Shown: positions 24,442 through 33,626 of the stretch, in pieces
Numbering within the stretch: the stretch's first letter is position 1
How the letters are laid out: each line of letters opens with the position of its first letter
NCBI RefSeq assembly: GCF_028737195.1
Contig: NZ_JAQZAJ010000006.1
Coordinates: 1 to 64,000, forward strand
Reading direction: 5' to 3'
From: Pseudovibrio exalbescens
GTDB taxonomy: Bacteria > Pseudomonadota > Alphaproteobacteria > Rhizobiales > Stappiaceae
Length of the DNA: 64,000 nucleotides
Program-made: the position numbers and the translations under genes
The notes under the pieces: model-generated
The model's database searches: none
The model's input: only the letters and a program-made list of their open reading frames with translations
Told to the model about the DNA's origin: nothing

Positions 24442-25638
24442 ATGAGCGATAACCGATTGAAAGCGCCACAGCTTGGTGAGCCCTATCTGCTCACCCCGGG
24501 TCCGTTGACGACGTCTTTCACTGTGAAGGAGGCCATGCTGCGCGACTGGGGCAGCTGGGACGACGATTTTCGCGCCATGACCCGTGATTTGCGCGCGCGC
24601 CTGCTGGCGCTGCTCGGCGAAGGCAAGGACGCGTTTGACTGCGTGCCCTTGCAGGGCAGCGGAACGTTTGTGGTGGAAGCCATGCTGGGTTCCTTCATCC
24701 CCAAGGATGGCAAGGCACTGGTGCTGGCAAACGGAGCATACGGCAAGCGCGCGGCGCAGACTCTTGACTATCTGGGCCGTGATTACACCCTGCTGGACAA
24801 GGGGGACTATCTGCCGCCACGCGGGTCAGAGGTCACCCAGATCCTGAGCGAAGATCCGGCGATTACCCATGTAATTGCTATCCATTGTGAAACCAGCTCG
24901 GGCATCTTGAACCCGATCAAGGAAATCTCCGAGGCAACCTACGCCGCAGGCCGCAAACTGCTGGTGGACAGCATGTCCGCGTTTGGCGCAATAGAGTTGA
25001 AGCCGGAAGACATTCGCTATGAAGCGGTGGTTTCTTCGGCCAACAAGTGCATTGAGGGCGTTCCCGGATTTGGTTTTGTGCTGGCCCGCAAGGATGAACT
25101 GGAAGCGGCAAAAGGCAACAGCAACTCCTTGTCGCTGGATCTGCATGCCCAGTGGGCCCACATGAACAAGACCGGCCAATGGCGCTTTACACCGCCAACC
25201 CACGTTGTTGCGGCGTTCATTCAGGCCCTGAAAGAGCACAGGGCCGAAGGCGGTGTGCGCGCACGCGGGGCTCGTTATGCCAACAACCGTGACGTCCTTG
25301 TGGCCGGAATGCGGGAGCTGGGCTTTGAGACCCTGCTGGACAACCAGTGGCTCTCGCCAATCATCGTGACCTTCTTCTGTCCGGAGCATGAGAACTTCGA
25401 CTTCACGCAGTTCTACGACCTGATGAAGAAGAAGGGCTTCATCATCTATCCGGGCAAACTCACCGTAGTGGACAGCTTCCGCGTCGGCTGTATCGGCCAG
25501 ATGGATGAGCACGTGATGCGCGACGTTGTGGTGGCCGCTTCCGAAAGCCTCTCCGAGCTTGGTGTCACCAGTGCCGCGCCACCCGCTGCGGCCTTGAAAG
25601 AACGTGCCGCATTGGCTGCATGGCCAGTTCAACCCTAA
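24442..25638 (+). CDS. phnW: 2-aminoethylphosphonate:pyruvate transaminase
   Basis: A 398-residue PLP enzyme (class V fold) that converts AEP and pyruvate to phosphonoacetaldehyde and alanine. The N-terminus [10 protein letters not shown] and the motif [10 protein letters not shown] are characteristic of PhnW, as are [10 protein letters not shown] near 70-80, D-S-M-S-A-F-G-A and the PLP lysine in [13 protein letters not shown]. About 30 residues beyond the usual C-terminus are rich in Ala and Pro. ATG 24442 follows GGAAC weakly, but the encoded N-terminus fits. Its product is the substrate of the following phnX gene, 12 bases downstream. Confidence 0.93.
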   Translation: MSDNRLKAPQLGEPYLLTPGPLTTSFTVKEAMLRDWGSWDDDFRAMTRDLRARLLALLGEGKDAFDCVPLQGSGTFVVEAMLGSFIPKDGKALVLANGAYGKRAAQTLDYLGRDYTLLDKGDYLPPRGSEVTQILSEDPAITHVIAIHCETSSGILNPIKEISEATYAAGRKLLVDSMSAFGAIELKPEDIRYEAVVSSANKCIEGVPGFGFVLARKDELEAAKGNSNSLSLDLHAQWAHMNKTGQWRFTPPTHVVAAFIQALKEHRAEGGVRARGARYANNRDVLVAGMRELGFETLLDNQWLSPIIVTFFCPEHENFDFTQFYDLMKKKGFIIYPGKLTVVDSFRVGCIGQMDEHVMRDVVVAASESLSELGVTSAAPPAAALKERAALAAWPVQP

Positions 25639-25650
25639 GGAAGAGAAAAG

Positions 25651-26433
25651 ATGACAAAGTTTAAAGCTGCCGTATTCGACTGGGCTGGCACCACCATTGA
25701 CTTTGGGTCCTTTGCGCCAATGGGCGTATTTGTGAAAGCCTTTGAAAAATTTGGCATTAACGCCACAATCGAACAGGCCCGCGGCCCCATGGGCGCGCCG
25801 AAGTGGGATCATATTCGCGCCATGATGGATGTGCCTGAAATCTCCGCGCAGTGGCAGGAAAAGTATGGCCGCACCCCAACGGATGCGGATGTGGATGAGG
25901 TCTACAAGATCTTCGTGCCGATGAATGAAGAGGTTGTGGTGGACTATGCCACGCTGGTTCCCGGTACCAGGGAAATGGTGGAGAGCTTGCGCGCCAAAGG
26001 CATGAAGATCGGCTCCACGACCGGATACGTGCGTTCCATCATGGAGCGTGTCCTTCCTGTAGCTGCGGAACAGGGCTATAGCCCGGACAACCTGATCTGC
26101 GCTGATGATCTGGCTGAAGGTCGACCAGGCCCGCTCGGCATGTATCAGACGTTTGTTGATCTGGCCGTTTATCCACCTTCTGCTGTGGTGAAAGTGGATG
26201 ACACGGCACCGGGTATCGCAGAAGGCGTCGCCGCTGGCTGTGTGACCGTTGGGGTCGCGCTGTCGGGAAATGCCGTTGGCCTGACGCCCGAGGAGCTGGC
26301 CGCGCTTCCAGAAGCAGACGTTGATGCCCTGCGCCAGAAGGCGACACGGATCCTGAAGGAAGCTGGTGCTGACCATGTGATTGATACGGTTGCCGATCTT
26401 CCAGCGCTTCTTGAAAAACTGGAAGCTGAATAG
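25651..26433 (+). CDS. phnX: Phosphonoacetaldehyde hydrolase (phosphonatase)
   Basis: A 260-residue HAD-superfamily enzyme that splits phosphonoacetaldehyde to acetaldehyde and phosphate. The nucleophile Asp10 is in V-F-D-W-A-G-T-T-I-D, and Lys51 in P-M-G-A-P-K-W-D-H is the cap-domain lysine that forms the Schiff base in phosphonatases. I-G-S-T-T-G-Y is the second HAD motif and V-K-V-D-D-T-A-P-G carries the acidic motif, where Bacillus PhnX has G-D-T. Length is typical (264-270). It ends the operon at a clear terminator. Together with PhnW it gives the cell phosphate, alanine and acetaldehyde from AEP. Confidence 0.93.
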   Translation: MTKFKAAVFDWAGTTIDFGSFAPMGVFVKAFEKFGINATIEQARGPMGAPKWDHIRAMMDVPEISAQWQEKYGRTPTDADVDEVYKIFVPMNEEVVVDYATLVPGTREMVESLRAKGMKIGSTTGYVRSIMERVLPVAAEQGYSPDNLICADDLAEGRPGPLGMYQTFVDLAVYPPSAVVKVDDTAPGIAEGVAAGCVTVGVALSGNAVGLTPEELAALPEADVDALRQKATRILKEAGADHVIDTVADLPALLEKLEAE

Positions 26434-26464
26434 AGCAATCGCTTAACCACGGTGATGAAGGCAT

Positions 26465-26492
26465 GAGGCAGTCCACGGGGCTGCCTCTTTTT
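26465..26492 (+). terminator. Intrinsic terminator of the AEP operon
   Basis: GAGGCAG (26465-26471) pairs with CTGCCTC (26481-26487) and is followed by TTTTT. It lies 31 bases after phnX. Confidence 0.85.
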
Positions 26493-26542
26493 GCAAGTGC
26501 CAGGCTGGCAGGTGCATCCAGAAGCGTTGCAGGTCCGTATGG

Positions 26543-27187
26543 ATGTGTGCGAGATTAGCGCAACATATTCAAAACACGCAGGAAACGGAGCCCGGTTTGC
26601 CGAAGATCGTCGATAGAGCCGAGATGCAGAACAGCATCCTTGACGCCGCCATGAAGGCATTCCGCGACAGTGGCTATCACAGCACGACCATGAATGACGT
26701 TGCAGGTGTGGCAGGGCTCGGCAAGGGCACGATTTACCTCTATTTCAAGAGTAAAGAGGCGTTGGCAACGGCGCTTGCGGAACGCCATTTTGCTGAGGCT
26801 GAAACTCTCTACATGAGGTCCGGTCAGACCGAGACCCTTGAGGCGTTCCTCGCGGTTGTGCGAAAGACGCTCTGCATCACGGATGAGCACGCACGCTCTA
26901 TTCCGGTATTCTTTGAGGTTTTGGGCCCCAGTTTCGGATCAGAGGCCTTTACGGGCAGCATCTCCGATTTCTTTGAGCGTCTTGGTCAGACGTACTCAGC
27001 ACAATTGAAGCTGCTGCAGGAAAAGGGGGAGGTGCGGTCCTCCATCGACCCTGATGTTATGGGACGGGCCTTGGCAGCTCAGGTTGACGGGCTTTTGTTG
27101 CATCGCGGCTTGTTCTCACTTGGCGAGGACCGGTACCGTGCGATGGTCGAGAGTTCTCTTGAACTGTTCCGCAGCGGCTTGAAGTAA
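26543..27187 (+). CDS. TetR/AcrR-family regulator
   Basis: A regulator of up to 214 residues. The TetR helix-turn-helix is clear: I-L-D-A-A-M-K-A-F followed by Y-H-S-T-T-M-N-D-V-A, G-L-G-K-G-T-I-Y-L-Y-F-K-S-K-E-A-L. The C-terminal ligand domain (about 80-210) is not assignable. The first 25 residues before the HTH are poorly conserved and have no good ribosome binding site, so translation may start at TTG 26597 or ATG 26624. It follows the phnX terminator and is convergent with the DMT permease; its target is not evident. Confidence 0.8.
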   Translation: MCARLAQHIQNTQETEPGLPKIVDRAEMQNSILDAAMKAFRDSGYHSTTMNDVAGVAGLGKGTIYLYFKSKEALATALAERHFAEAETLYMRSGQTETLEAFLAVVRKTLCITDEHARSIPVFFEVLGPSFGSEAFTGSISDFFERLGQTYSAQLKLLQEKGEVRSSIDPDVMGRALAAQVDGLLLHRGLFSLGEDRYRAMVESSLELFRSGLK

Positions 27188-27217
27188 CAGGCCGCTGAGG
27201 AACACTTGCGACTACCG

Positions 27218-28087
27218 CTAGGCCGGTTTTGGCGCTGGAGCTTTGCGCCCCGCCATCTGGCTGACCCAAATGCTTGCGAGCACAACCCCTACACCCAGCA
27301 TCTGCACTGGTGTCAGGCTTTCGTCCAGCAGGACCCAGCCCAGAATGACGGCCGTTGTTGGGCTCAGGAAGCCAAGCGTTGAGACCGCCGATGGGGCAAG
27401 CAGGCCGACGCCACGAAACCAGATGTAGTAGGTAAGCGCAGCACCGATAAGACCCAAATACGCAATGCCAAGGATGTTGGTGGAGGTCAGCGGCGGCAAG
27501 GCGGGCTCCATGAAATAGGCAAGGGGCAGCAGCAAGAGGCCGCCAGCGCTGAGTTGCCACGCAGTAAAGGTCAGCAAGGACACGGGCGGTTTCCATTTGC
27601 GGCTGAGAACCGTGCCGAACGCCATGGACAGTGCGCCAGCAAGCCCGGCGATAATGCCAATGGGGTCAAGAGCGGCGGATGGACCAAGCAACAACAACGC
27701 CACGCCGAAGATGCCACCTATGGCCGAAATCACAGCAAACAGAAAGATGGGTGTCTTGATGAGATAAAAGGCGATGAAGATGACGAAAAGCGGCTGCACG
27801 GCACCCACAATGGCGGCGACGCCACCGGGAAGCCGGTAGGCGGCGACAAACAGCATCACCCAAAAAATCGCGAAGTTGAATGCCCCGAGCAGGAAAATGC
27901 GCCCTACCCATTCGCGGGAGGGAAGGCGGCGCACCAGCAACAGGAGCAAAAGCCCGGCGGGCAGCGCCCGCAGGGCCGCCATAGTAATCGGGTAGCCCTG
28001 AGGCAAAAATTCCGTGGTTACATAATAGGTGCTGCCCCAAATTGCCGGGGCAAGCGCGGTTAAAAGAATGTCTGAGAGGCGAACCAT
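27218..28087 (-). CDS. DMT-superfamily transporter (EamA family)
   Basis: A 289-residue inner-membrane protein with ten hydrophobic helices arranged as two EamA repeats. Repeat 1 has A-P-A-I-W-G-S-T-Y-Y and R-A-L-P-A-G, repeat 2 A-A-L-T-Y-Y-I-W-F-R-G-V and F-L-S-P-T-T-A-V-I-L-G-W. These proteins usually export amino acids or metabolites. The start at 28087 is set by AGGAGAGGAAC just upstream; a longer frame to 28156 adds only a basic, Pro-rich stretch. The substrate is unknown. Confidence 0.85.
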   Translation of the reverse strand: MVRLSDILLTALAPAIWGSTYYVTTEFLPQGYPITMAALRALPAGLLLLLLVRRLPSREWVGRIFLLGAFNFAIFWVMLFVAAYRLPGGVAAIVGAVQPLFVIFIAFYLIKTPIFLFAVISAIGGIFGVALLLLGPSAALDPIGIIAGLAGALSMAFGTVLSRKWKPPVSLLTFTAWQLSAGGLLLLPLAYFMEPALPPLTSTNILGIAYLGLIGAALTYYIWFRGVGLLAPSAVSTLGFLSPTTAVILGWVLLDESLTPVQMLGVGVVLASIWVSQMAGRKAPAPKPA

Positions 28088-28191
28088 TGTTCCTCTCCTT
28101 TTCTGTTTCTTGTGTTTCTGGTGCCGCCCTGAAATTGGGGGTGGAGCGGGCGGCACCAGTGCCCTGCAGCTAACCTTGTAATCCTTAGTTG

Positions 28192-28836
28192 TTACAGAGC
28201 CAGACGCATGTTGGCCAATAGCTGTTCGCGCAAGTCTTCCAACGGCGTGTTGATGAGACGCATTCCCGTTTCGCGCACGATGACGGTTGGAACCGAGCGC
28301 ACATGAAGCTGCCGGGCCTGAAGTTGATCTGCGCTGACCGCTTCGGCAATTCGGTCACTTTGAATGTCGCGCTCCATCAACTCACCATCAAAGCCGATGG
28401 AAGCAGCCACATCCAAAACGGTTTTCGGGTCGGCAACATTGCGGGCATCCGTTAAGTGCGCTTGTTGGAGGGCATCAAACAACGCCCAATGGCCCTCCTG
28501 ACCGCCTTGCCGTTCCGCTGCCTTGCAGGCCTTGGCAGCAACGAGGCCCCACGGGTATTCGAAGGGCGCAGCCCGCATGGCGGCGATATTGATCCGCTCA
28601 GGCGTGTCCGAAGCGGCCTTGCAGGCTTGCCAATGGCCAAGGATTGTTTCCTTGGCCTCTGGCATGGAGCCGAACGCGGCAATCATCTGCTCTCTGGTTT
28701 CCTGCAGAACAAACGTGTGATGGATGATCTCCAGAGCAAACTCCGAGGACAGCGTGCGCAGGCGAGGTGACAGGTTGAAGCACCAGCCGCACACCACGTC
28801 ATGGAAGAAGTCGAGTGTCAGCATGGGGCGGGCCAT
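28192..28836 (-). CDS. DsbA-family thioredoxin-like protein (FrnE-like)
   Basis: A 214-residue cytoplasmic protein. The thioredoxin-fold active site is V-C-G-W-C-F at about 15-20, near the start of the first strand, and the cis-proline loop is S-V-P-T-V-I-V near 183-189. A helical insert lies between, as in FrnE and 2-hydroxychromene-2-carboxylate isomerase relatives. No signal peptide is present, which argues against a periplasmic DsbA. It starts two bases after the wrbA stop, so both are probably one transcript. A role in redox defence with the quinone reductase is reasonable; the substrate is unknown. Confidence 0.82.
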   Translation of the reverse strand: MARPMLTLDFFHDVVCGWCFNLSPRLRTLSSEFALEIIHHTFVLQETREQMIAAFGSMPEAKETILGHWQACKAASDTPERINIAAMRAAPFEYPWGLVAAKACKAAERQGGQEGHWALFDALQQAHLTDARNVADPKTVLDVAASIGFDGELMERDIQSDRIAEAVSADQLQARQLHVRSVPTVIVRETGMRLINTPLEDLREQLLANMRLAL

Positions 28837-28838
28837 GG

Positions 28839-29471
28839 TTACACCAGTTCAGGCTGTTCAGTGACAGATGGAGTGGCCACCAGACGTGCAGCTATTTGTG
28901 CGATGTGTGCGCCCTGAAAGCGAGCCCCGGCCAGATCGGTTTCTGTGGGCTGCAGTTCGCTCGCCCCGCCAGCGACAGTGCCTGCACCGTAAGGCGAGCC
29001 GCCGATGATGTGGTCAATCCGCGTTTGCTCCTGAAAGGTGTAAGGCATTCCGGCAATCAACATGCCCAAATGCTGAAGTGCAATCTGGAATGACAGGATC
29101 ACGCTTTCCTGGCCGCCGTGTTGAGAGCCGGTGGAGGTGAAAACGCCGCCGACTTTACCAACCATGGCGTTGCGCGCCCACAAGCCGCCGCACTGGTCGA
29201 TGAACTGCTTCATCTGTGCAGCCATGTTGCCGAAACGGGATGGGGTTCCGAAGATGATGGCGTCATAGGTTTCAAGTTCGGCAACAGTGGCCACGGGCAC
29301 TTCGAAGTCTTGATAACCAGCGTTATGGCGCACCTCTTGTGGCACGGTTTCTGGCACCTGTTTCACATCAACAGTGACGCCTGGCACTTGGCGCGCCCCT
29401 TCTGCAACAGCTTGCGCCATGGTGTGGATGTGGCCGTAGCTGGAGTAAAACAGAACAAGTACTTTAGTCAT
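28839..29471 (-). CDS. wrbA: NAD(P)H:quinone oxidoreductase, WrbA type
   Basis: A 210-residue flavodoxin-fold enzyme that binds FMN and reduces quinones by two electrons, avoiding semiquinones. Key motifs: the phosphate loop Y-S-S-Y-G-H-I-H near 9-16, the F-G-T-P-S-R-F-G-N-M segment near 75-84, and S-T-G-S-Q-H-G-G-Q-E near 115-124, a WrbA hallmark. It lies directly upstream of the FrnE-like gene and downstream of a LysR regulator on the same strand, which may control it. Confidence 0.92.
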   Translation of the reverse strand: MTKVLVLFYSSYGHIHTMAQAVAEGARQVPGVTVDVKQVPETVPQEVRHNAGYQDFEVPVATVAELETYDAIIFGTPSRFGNMAAQMKQFIDQCGGLWARNAMVGKVGGVFTSTGSQHGGQESVILSFQIALQHLGMLIAGMPYTFQEQTRIDHIIGGSPYGAGTVAGGASELQPTETDLAGARFQGAHIAQIAARLVATPSVTEQPELV

Positions 29472-29583
29472 AACACGCTCACTTGGTTGGTTGGGTTGTG
29501 ATCTGTGCTGACTATGAGGGAGAGCCGCGGCGTGAATAACCGTGTGAAAGTGAGAGGACTTTTTACGAGGAGTAAAAAATCAC

Positions 29584-30471
29584 TTAGGCGCTGAGTTCAC
29601 TTTCCAGAAACTCGATGAAGGTGCGGGCCTTGGCATCTGCCGCCAGACGACTGGCCAACACGGCGTAGATGTTGCGCGAAGGTAATGAATATTCGGGCAA
29701 TACCCGTTCAAGAACGCCGCTTCCTTCCAAAGGAGCCGACAAGAAACTTGGCAGAGAGCCAATGCCCTGGTTGGCAAGCAGCATGTCCCGAATGAAGAGG
29801 CTATTATTAACACTCACTTCGGGAGTGACCAGCAGCGTCGTGCCATCGGACGGGCCTTCCAGTTGCCACGTGTGTTCGTGATCGGCGAGGGAAAAGCCGA
29901 GCTTGCTATGAGCTGAAAGGTCTTCAGGGGAGGTTGGGCGGCCGCGCTCGGACAGGTATTTTGGGGCCGCAAACAGCGCTTGATCCGACCGGCCAATTCG
30001 GCGGGCGATCAGGGAGGAATCGGGAAGTTCCCGCAGCACCCTGATGGAGATGTCGAAGCCGCCCTCCACCATGTCGACAACCCGGTCATCCAATGTGATG
30101 CCGAGATGAAGGTCAGGATAAAGCTCCCGAAACTTTGCTGTGATGGGGGCAAGAACGGCGATGCCGAAGGACAGGGGCGCATTGACGCGCAAGGTGCCTT
30201 TGAGCTGCTGCGCGCGGGCCTGAATGCCGGTTTCCAAGGCCTCCACTTCAGAAAGCAGGCGGTGGGCCTCTTCGTAGTAGTGGGCGCCGTGCTCGGTGAG
30301 CGTCATGCTGCGGGTGGTGCGCGTGAGCAGCACACAGCCGAGACTTTCTTCAAGCAGCTTGGTCTCTCGGCTCAAAATGGCGGGAGAAAGACCAAGATCC
30401 TTTGCGGCCTTTGAAAAGCTTTTCAGCTCCACAATCCGGCAAAAGGCACGCATGACACTGAGTTTATCCAT
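29584..30471 (-). CDS. LysR-family regulator upstream of wrbA
   Basis: A 295-residue LysR regulator. The HTH has M-D-K-L-S-V-M-R-A-F and S-F-S-K-A-A-K-D-L-G-L-S-P-A-I-L-S-R, then L-L-T-R-T-T-R-S-M-T-L-T-E-H-G, typical of the CrgA/YafC subgroup often found next to oxidoreductases. The start at 30471 matches the subgroup N-terminus; the frame is open for 53 more codons with no family similarity. The effector and target are unknown, but wrbA is 112 bases downstream in the same direction. Confidence 0.85.
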   Translation of the reverse strand: MDKLSVMRAFCRIVELKSFSKAAKDLGLSPAILSRETKLLEESLGCVLLTRTTRSMTLTEHGAHYYEEAHRLLSEVEALETGIQARAQQLKGTLRVNAPLSFGIAVLAPITAKFRELYPDLHLGITLDDRVVDMVEGGFDISIRVLRELPDSSLIARRIGRSDQALFAAPKYLSERGRPTSPEDLSAHSKLGFSLADHEHTWQLEGPSDGTTLLVTPEVSVNNSLFIRDMLLANQGIGSLPSFLSAPLEGSGVLERVLPEYSLPSRNIYAVLASRLAADAKARTFIEFLESELSA

Positions 30472-30721
30472 AGTGAGTTTTCTTGGGCTTGAGAAAGGTG
30501 GCAGCTTGAAGGGGAGCAACCAAACGAACAGGTAGCACAGCCACTTAAGGAATGCCAAATGGAACGGCTCAATGGTGGTAAACGTGTGTCGCGTTAAAAG
30601 GTAGGCCCATTTCGCAGCTTGTTTCACCAACGGCCACGGTCCAAATCGTCGTTTTGATAGGCTTTACCTGCGTAAGTGGATATCGTAATACCTCGCTATT
30701 ACGCATTTTGAGCAGGCGGAA

Positions 30722-31030
30722 ATGGTAGATCTGGGCGAAGCCCTCAAGGCAATCAACAATCCGGTTCGTATGGATATCTTGAAGTGGTTGAAAGAGCCAC
30801 TCGAGAACTTCGATGTTGCGCGTCAGCAAGTGGATGCGGGCGTAGAGGGCGTTTGCGTGAGCCTGATTCAGGAGCGCTCCGGGCTGTCTCAGTCGACGAT
30901 CTCTTCTTACCTGGCAACGCTGCAACGGGCCCAATTGGTTGTGTCAAAGCGCATTGGTGCCTGGACCTACTACAAGCGCGACGAGGAGAATATCGCGGCA
31001 TTTCTTCAACAGTTGAAGCGCGATTTGTAA
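30722..31030 (+). CDS. ArsR-family HTH regulator
   Basis: A 102-residue winged-helix protein. It opens with A-L-K-A-I-N-N-P-V-R-M-D-I-L-K-W-L, the usual ArsR first helix, and the recognition helix reads S-G-L-S-Q-S-T-I-S-S-Y-L-A-T-L. The dimer C-terminus has W-T-Y-Y-K-R-D-E. There is no C-x-C metal site of the ArsR/SmtB type, so it may sense redox state or a small molecule; Cys45 (V-C-V) is the only cysteine. It is divergent from the LysR gene, with 250 bases between them. No target can be named. Confidence 0.82.
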   Translation: MVDLGEALKAINNPVRMDILKWLKEPLENFDVARQQVDAGVEGVCVSLIQERSGLSQSTISSYLATLQRAQLVVSKRIGAWTYYKRDEENIAAFLQQLKRDL

Positions 31031-31256
31031 GGAGCCTGCTCATCTTAGCTTAGATGTTGTCAGGCCTTCATTTTCGCTTGCGTGCACAGCACAATTTTCG
31101 CCCGGCATGATTGTTGCGATGCAGCAATTTTGTTGACATGCCCCTGCGGTATTCGTTATTCCTTCCCCTTAGGCACTACCTATGCGTCAGAGCTGCAAGC
31201 TGAACCGCTACAGTTGAGTCACGGCGCATCGCGCCAGACCGGGAGGAACTTGGACG

Positions 31257-33089
31257 ATGCGGAATTTCTCGAAATCATCAGCCCAATTTGAACATGCGGA
31301 TGGACGCTCAGCTGCCGCCAGCGGTGCGCGCGGCAAGCCTGTTGCCAAAATACAGGCACCTGCCGACATGGAAGGTGCGGCGGACGTGATCGACAAGGCG
31401 TTCAAGTCCAGCATTGCCCATATGACCAAAGGCCTGTCGCCAGCGGGCATGGCGACCAAAGGCTTTTCGTGGGCAGCACACTTGGCTCTTTCTCCCGGCA
31501 AGCAAATGTTGCTGGCGCAAAAGGCGCTGAAAAACAACATGCTGCTGTGGAGCCATTTGGGTGACGCAGCGATGGGGGCAAAAGCAGAGCCTTTTGCCAA
31601 GCCCCAAAACGGCGATCGTCGTTTCTCCAGCGAAGACTGGCAGAAGTGGCCCTACAACTATCTCTATCAGGCTTTTCTTCTGAACCAGGAATGGTGGCAG
31701 GAGGCGACCACCAATGTGGATGGCCTTTCCTCAAAAGACGAACGCGAGGTGTCTTTTGTTGCCCGTCAGTTGCTGGACATGTTTGCTCCTTCGAACGGCA
31801 TTGCAACCAATCCGGAAGTGCTCAAGACTGCACTGAAGGAAGGCGGCATGAACTTTGTGCGCGGCGCAGAGAACTTCGCTGAAGATTTTGAGCAATATGC
31901 GTCGGGCAAGCGACCGGAGAGTCTGGACCAGTTCAAGCCGGGTGAAGCGGTGGCCGCTACCGAAGGCAAAGTGGTCTTCCGCAACCATCTGATTGAACTC
32001 ATTCAATATAGCCCGGCCACGGAAACTGTATATCCAGAGCCGATCTTCATCGTTCCTGCGTGGATCATGAAGTACTACATTCTTGATCTGTCTCCAGAAA
32101 ATTCTTTGGTGCGGTACCTGGTCGAGCAAGGACACACCGTGTTCATGGTGTCCTGGCGCAATCCTACTGCGGAAGACCGCGAACTTGGCATGGACGACTA
32201 CCGCCAGCAGGGCGTCATGGACGCGCTGGATGCCATCTCCACCATTGTGCCGGATCAGAAAATTCACGGCGTGGGCTATTGCCTTGGCGGCACCATGCTC
32301 TCGATCGCTGCAGCGGCGATGGCCCGTGATGGCGATGACCGTTTTGCCTCTCTGACCACGCTGGCCGCGCAAGTGGACTTTACCGAAGCGGGTGAGCTGA
32401 TGCTGTTCATTCGCGACAGTGAAATCGCGTTCCTGAGCAACATGATGTGGGAGCAGGGCTATCTGGACGGGATGCAGATGGCAGGTGCTTTCCAGATTTT
32501 GCGGTCAAACGATCTGGTATGGTCTCGCCTCGTGCATGACTACTTGATTGGCGAACGCACTGGCGTGAACGACCTGATGGCTTGGAATGCGGATCTGACG
32601 CGCATGCCGTATCGCATGCACAAGGAGTATCTGACCAAGCTGTTCCTTCACAATGATCTGGCAAGTGGGCGCTATATGGTTGGAGACCGCCCAATTCATA
32701 TCGCAGACATTCGCGCACCGATCTTTGCGGTCGGTACGGTGAAGGATCACGTGGCACCATGGCGCTCCGCCTACAAAATTACCGCGCATCCGGCAACAGA
32801 TGTGACCTTCCTGCTCACCAGCGGGGGGCACAATGCGGGCATCGTGAGCGAGCCGGGCCATCCACGTCGCCACTATCAGGTGCAGACCATCAAGTCTGGC
32901 GACCCTTACGTGGATCCAGACACTTGGCAGGCACAGGCCCCAACCAAAGAGGGTTCCTGGTGGCCTGAATGGCACGCTTGGCTGGCCGAGCGGTCTGGTG
33001 AGAAGGGCAAGCCGCCGACAATGGGCGCACCGCGCAAGGGCTACAAGGTGCTCTGTGATGCGCCGGGTGAGTACATTCACCAGCTGTAA
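31257..33089 (+). CDS. phaC: Poly(3-hydroxyalkanoate) synthase, class I
   Basis: A 610-residue enzyme that polymerises (R)-3-hydroxyacyl-CoA on granule surfaces. The catalytic Cys342 is in the lipase-like box G-Y-C-L-G-G-T, with Asp in G-T-V-K-D-H-V-A-P-W and His in G-G-H-N-A-G-I-V. The conserved V-P-A-W-I-M-K-Y-Y-I-L-D-L and V-S-W-R-N-P blocks and the N-terminal domain (about 1-220) are those of class I synthases. GGGAGG lies upstream of ATG 31257. No phaA, phaB, phasin or phaZ gene is adjacent. Confidence 0.93.
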   Translation: MRNFSKSSAQFEHADGRSAAASGARGKPVAKIQAPADMEGAADVIDKAFKSSIAHMTKGLSPAGMATKGFSWAAHLALSPGKQMLLAQKALKNNMLLWSHLGDAAMGAKAEPFAKPQNGDRRFSSEDWQKWPYNYLYQAFLLNQEWWQEATTNVDGLSSKDEREVSFVARQLLDMFAPSNGIATNPEVLKTALKEGGMNFVRGAENFAEDFEQYASGKRPESLDQFKPGEAVAATEGKVVFRNHLIELIQYSPATETVYPEPIFIVPAWIMKYYILDLSPENSLVRYLVEQGHTVFMVSWRNPTAEDRELGMDDYRQQGVMDALDAISTIVPDQKIHGVGYCLGGTMLSIAAAAMARDGDDRFASLTTLAAQVDFTEAGELMLFIRDSEIAFLSNMMWEQGYLDGMQMAGAFQILRSNDLVWSRLVHDYLIGERTGVNDLMAWNADLTRMPYRMHKEYLTKLFLHNDLASGRYMVGDRPIHIADIRAPIFAVGTVKDHVAPWRSAYKITAHPATDVTFLLTSGGHNAGIVSEPGHPRRHYQVQTIKSGDPYVDPDTWQAQAPTKEGSWWPEWHAWLAERSGEKGKPPTMGAPRKGYKVLCDAPGEYIHQL

Positions 33090-33105
33090 AACGCCGAGAG
33101 AAAGG

Positions 33106-33131
33106 AAGGGTTGGGCTAAGCCCTAGCCCTT
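33106..33131. terminator. Bidirectional hairpin between phaC and the MarR gene
   Basis: AAGGG-TT-GGGC (33106-33116), TAA, GCCC-TAG-CCCT (33120-33130) forms an interrupted dyad between the convergent genes. The T-run is weak in the plus direction, so this is a moderate call. Confidence 0.5.
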
Positions 33132-33608
33132 TCACTTCGGCACTGAGGCGACTGTCAAGATTGCGGAGGCATCCAGTTTGTGGGCGTTCATCATTTCAGC
33201 GATCTGCTCAATTGCAGCACACAACGCCTCCCGATCCGCCTCCGAGCACTGGGCCAGTTCATCCTTGAAATCTTCGTGGAGCAGCGCGGGTGCGCTCTGC
33301 AATACCGCCGTGCCGTCGTTCGTCAGACGCGTGTGAACGATTCGCCGATCCTTGCCGGAGCGGTAGCGTTCCACAAGTTGTTTCTTCTCCAGCGCATCCA
33401 AAATTGTCACAATGGTAGCTGACGATAGGTCAGCATGTTGGGCAAGGGTTTTTGAAGTGACTTCTCCAAGATCATTAATCCCTTGCAAAACAACAATTTG
33501 CGGAATTGTAAGACCGCTGGCACGGGCTACTTCACGTGAGCGAAGATCAATGGCCCGCACGATGCGCCGGATCGATTTAAAAATCCGGTCTGAGTGTTCT
33601 ATTGCCAT
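33132..33608 (-). CDS. MarR-family regulator of the NAGGN operon
   Basis: A 158-residue winged-helix regulator. The DNA-binding domain (about 30-110) has L-T-I-P-Q-I-V-V-L-Q-G-I, S-K-T-L-A-Q-H-A-D-L-S-S-A-T-I-V-T-I-L-D and the wing R-S-G-K-D-R-R-I-V. It is divergent from the NAGGN genes, with 85 bases between, containing a perfect 17-bp palindrome. It therefore most likely represses osmolyte synthesis until osmotic stress or a ligand releases it. The effector is unknown. Confidence 0.87.
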   Translation of the reverse strand: MAIEHSDRIFKSIRRIVRAIDLRSREVARASGLTIPQIVVLQGINDLGEVTSKTLAQHADLSSATIVTILDALEKKQLVERYRSGKDRRIVHTRLTNDGTAVLQSAPALLHEDFKDELAQCSEADREALCAAIEQIAEMMNAHKLDASAILTVASVPK

Positions 33609-33626
33609 GGTTCGAGTTCCGATAAT

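Noticed and set aside
22006-26376. Very long antisense frames (22006-23562, 24826-26376 and, elsewhere, 11820-12980)
   Set aside because: They mirror well-recognised genes on the other strand and translate to low-complexity, His/Arg-rich sequence with no family similarity.
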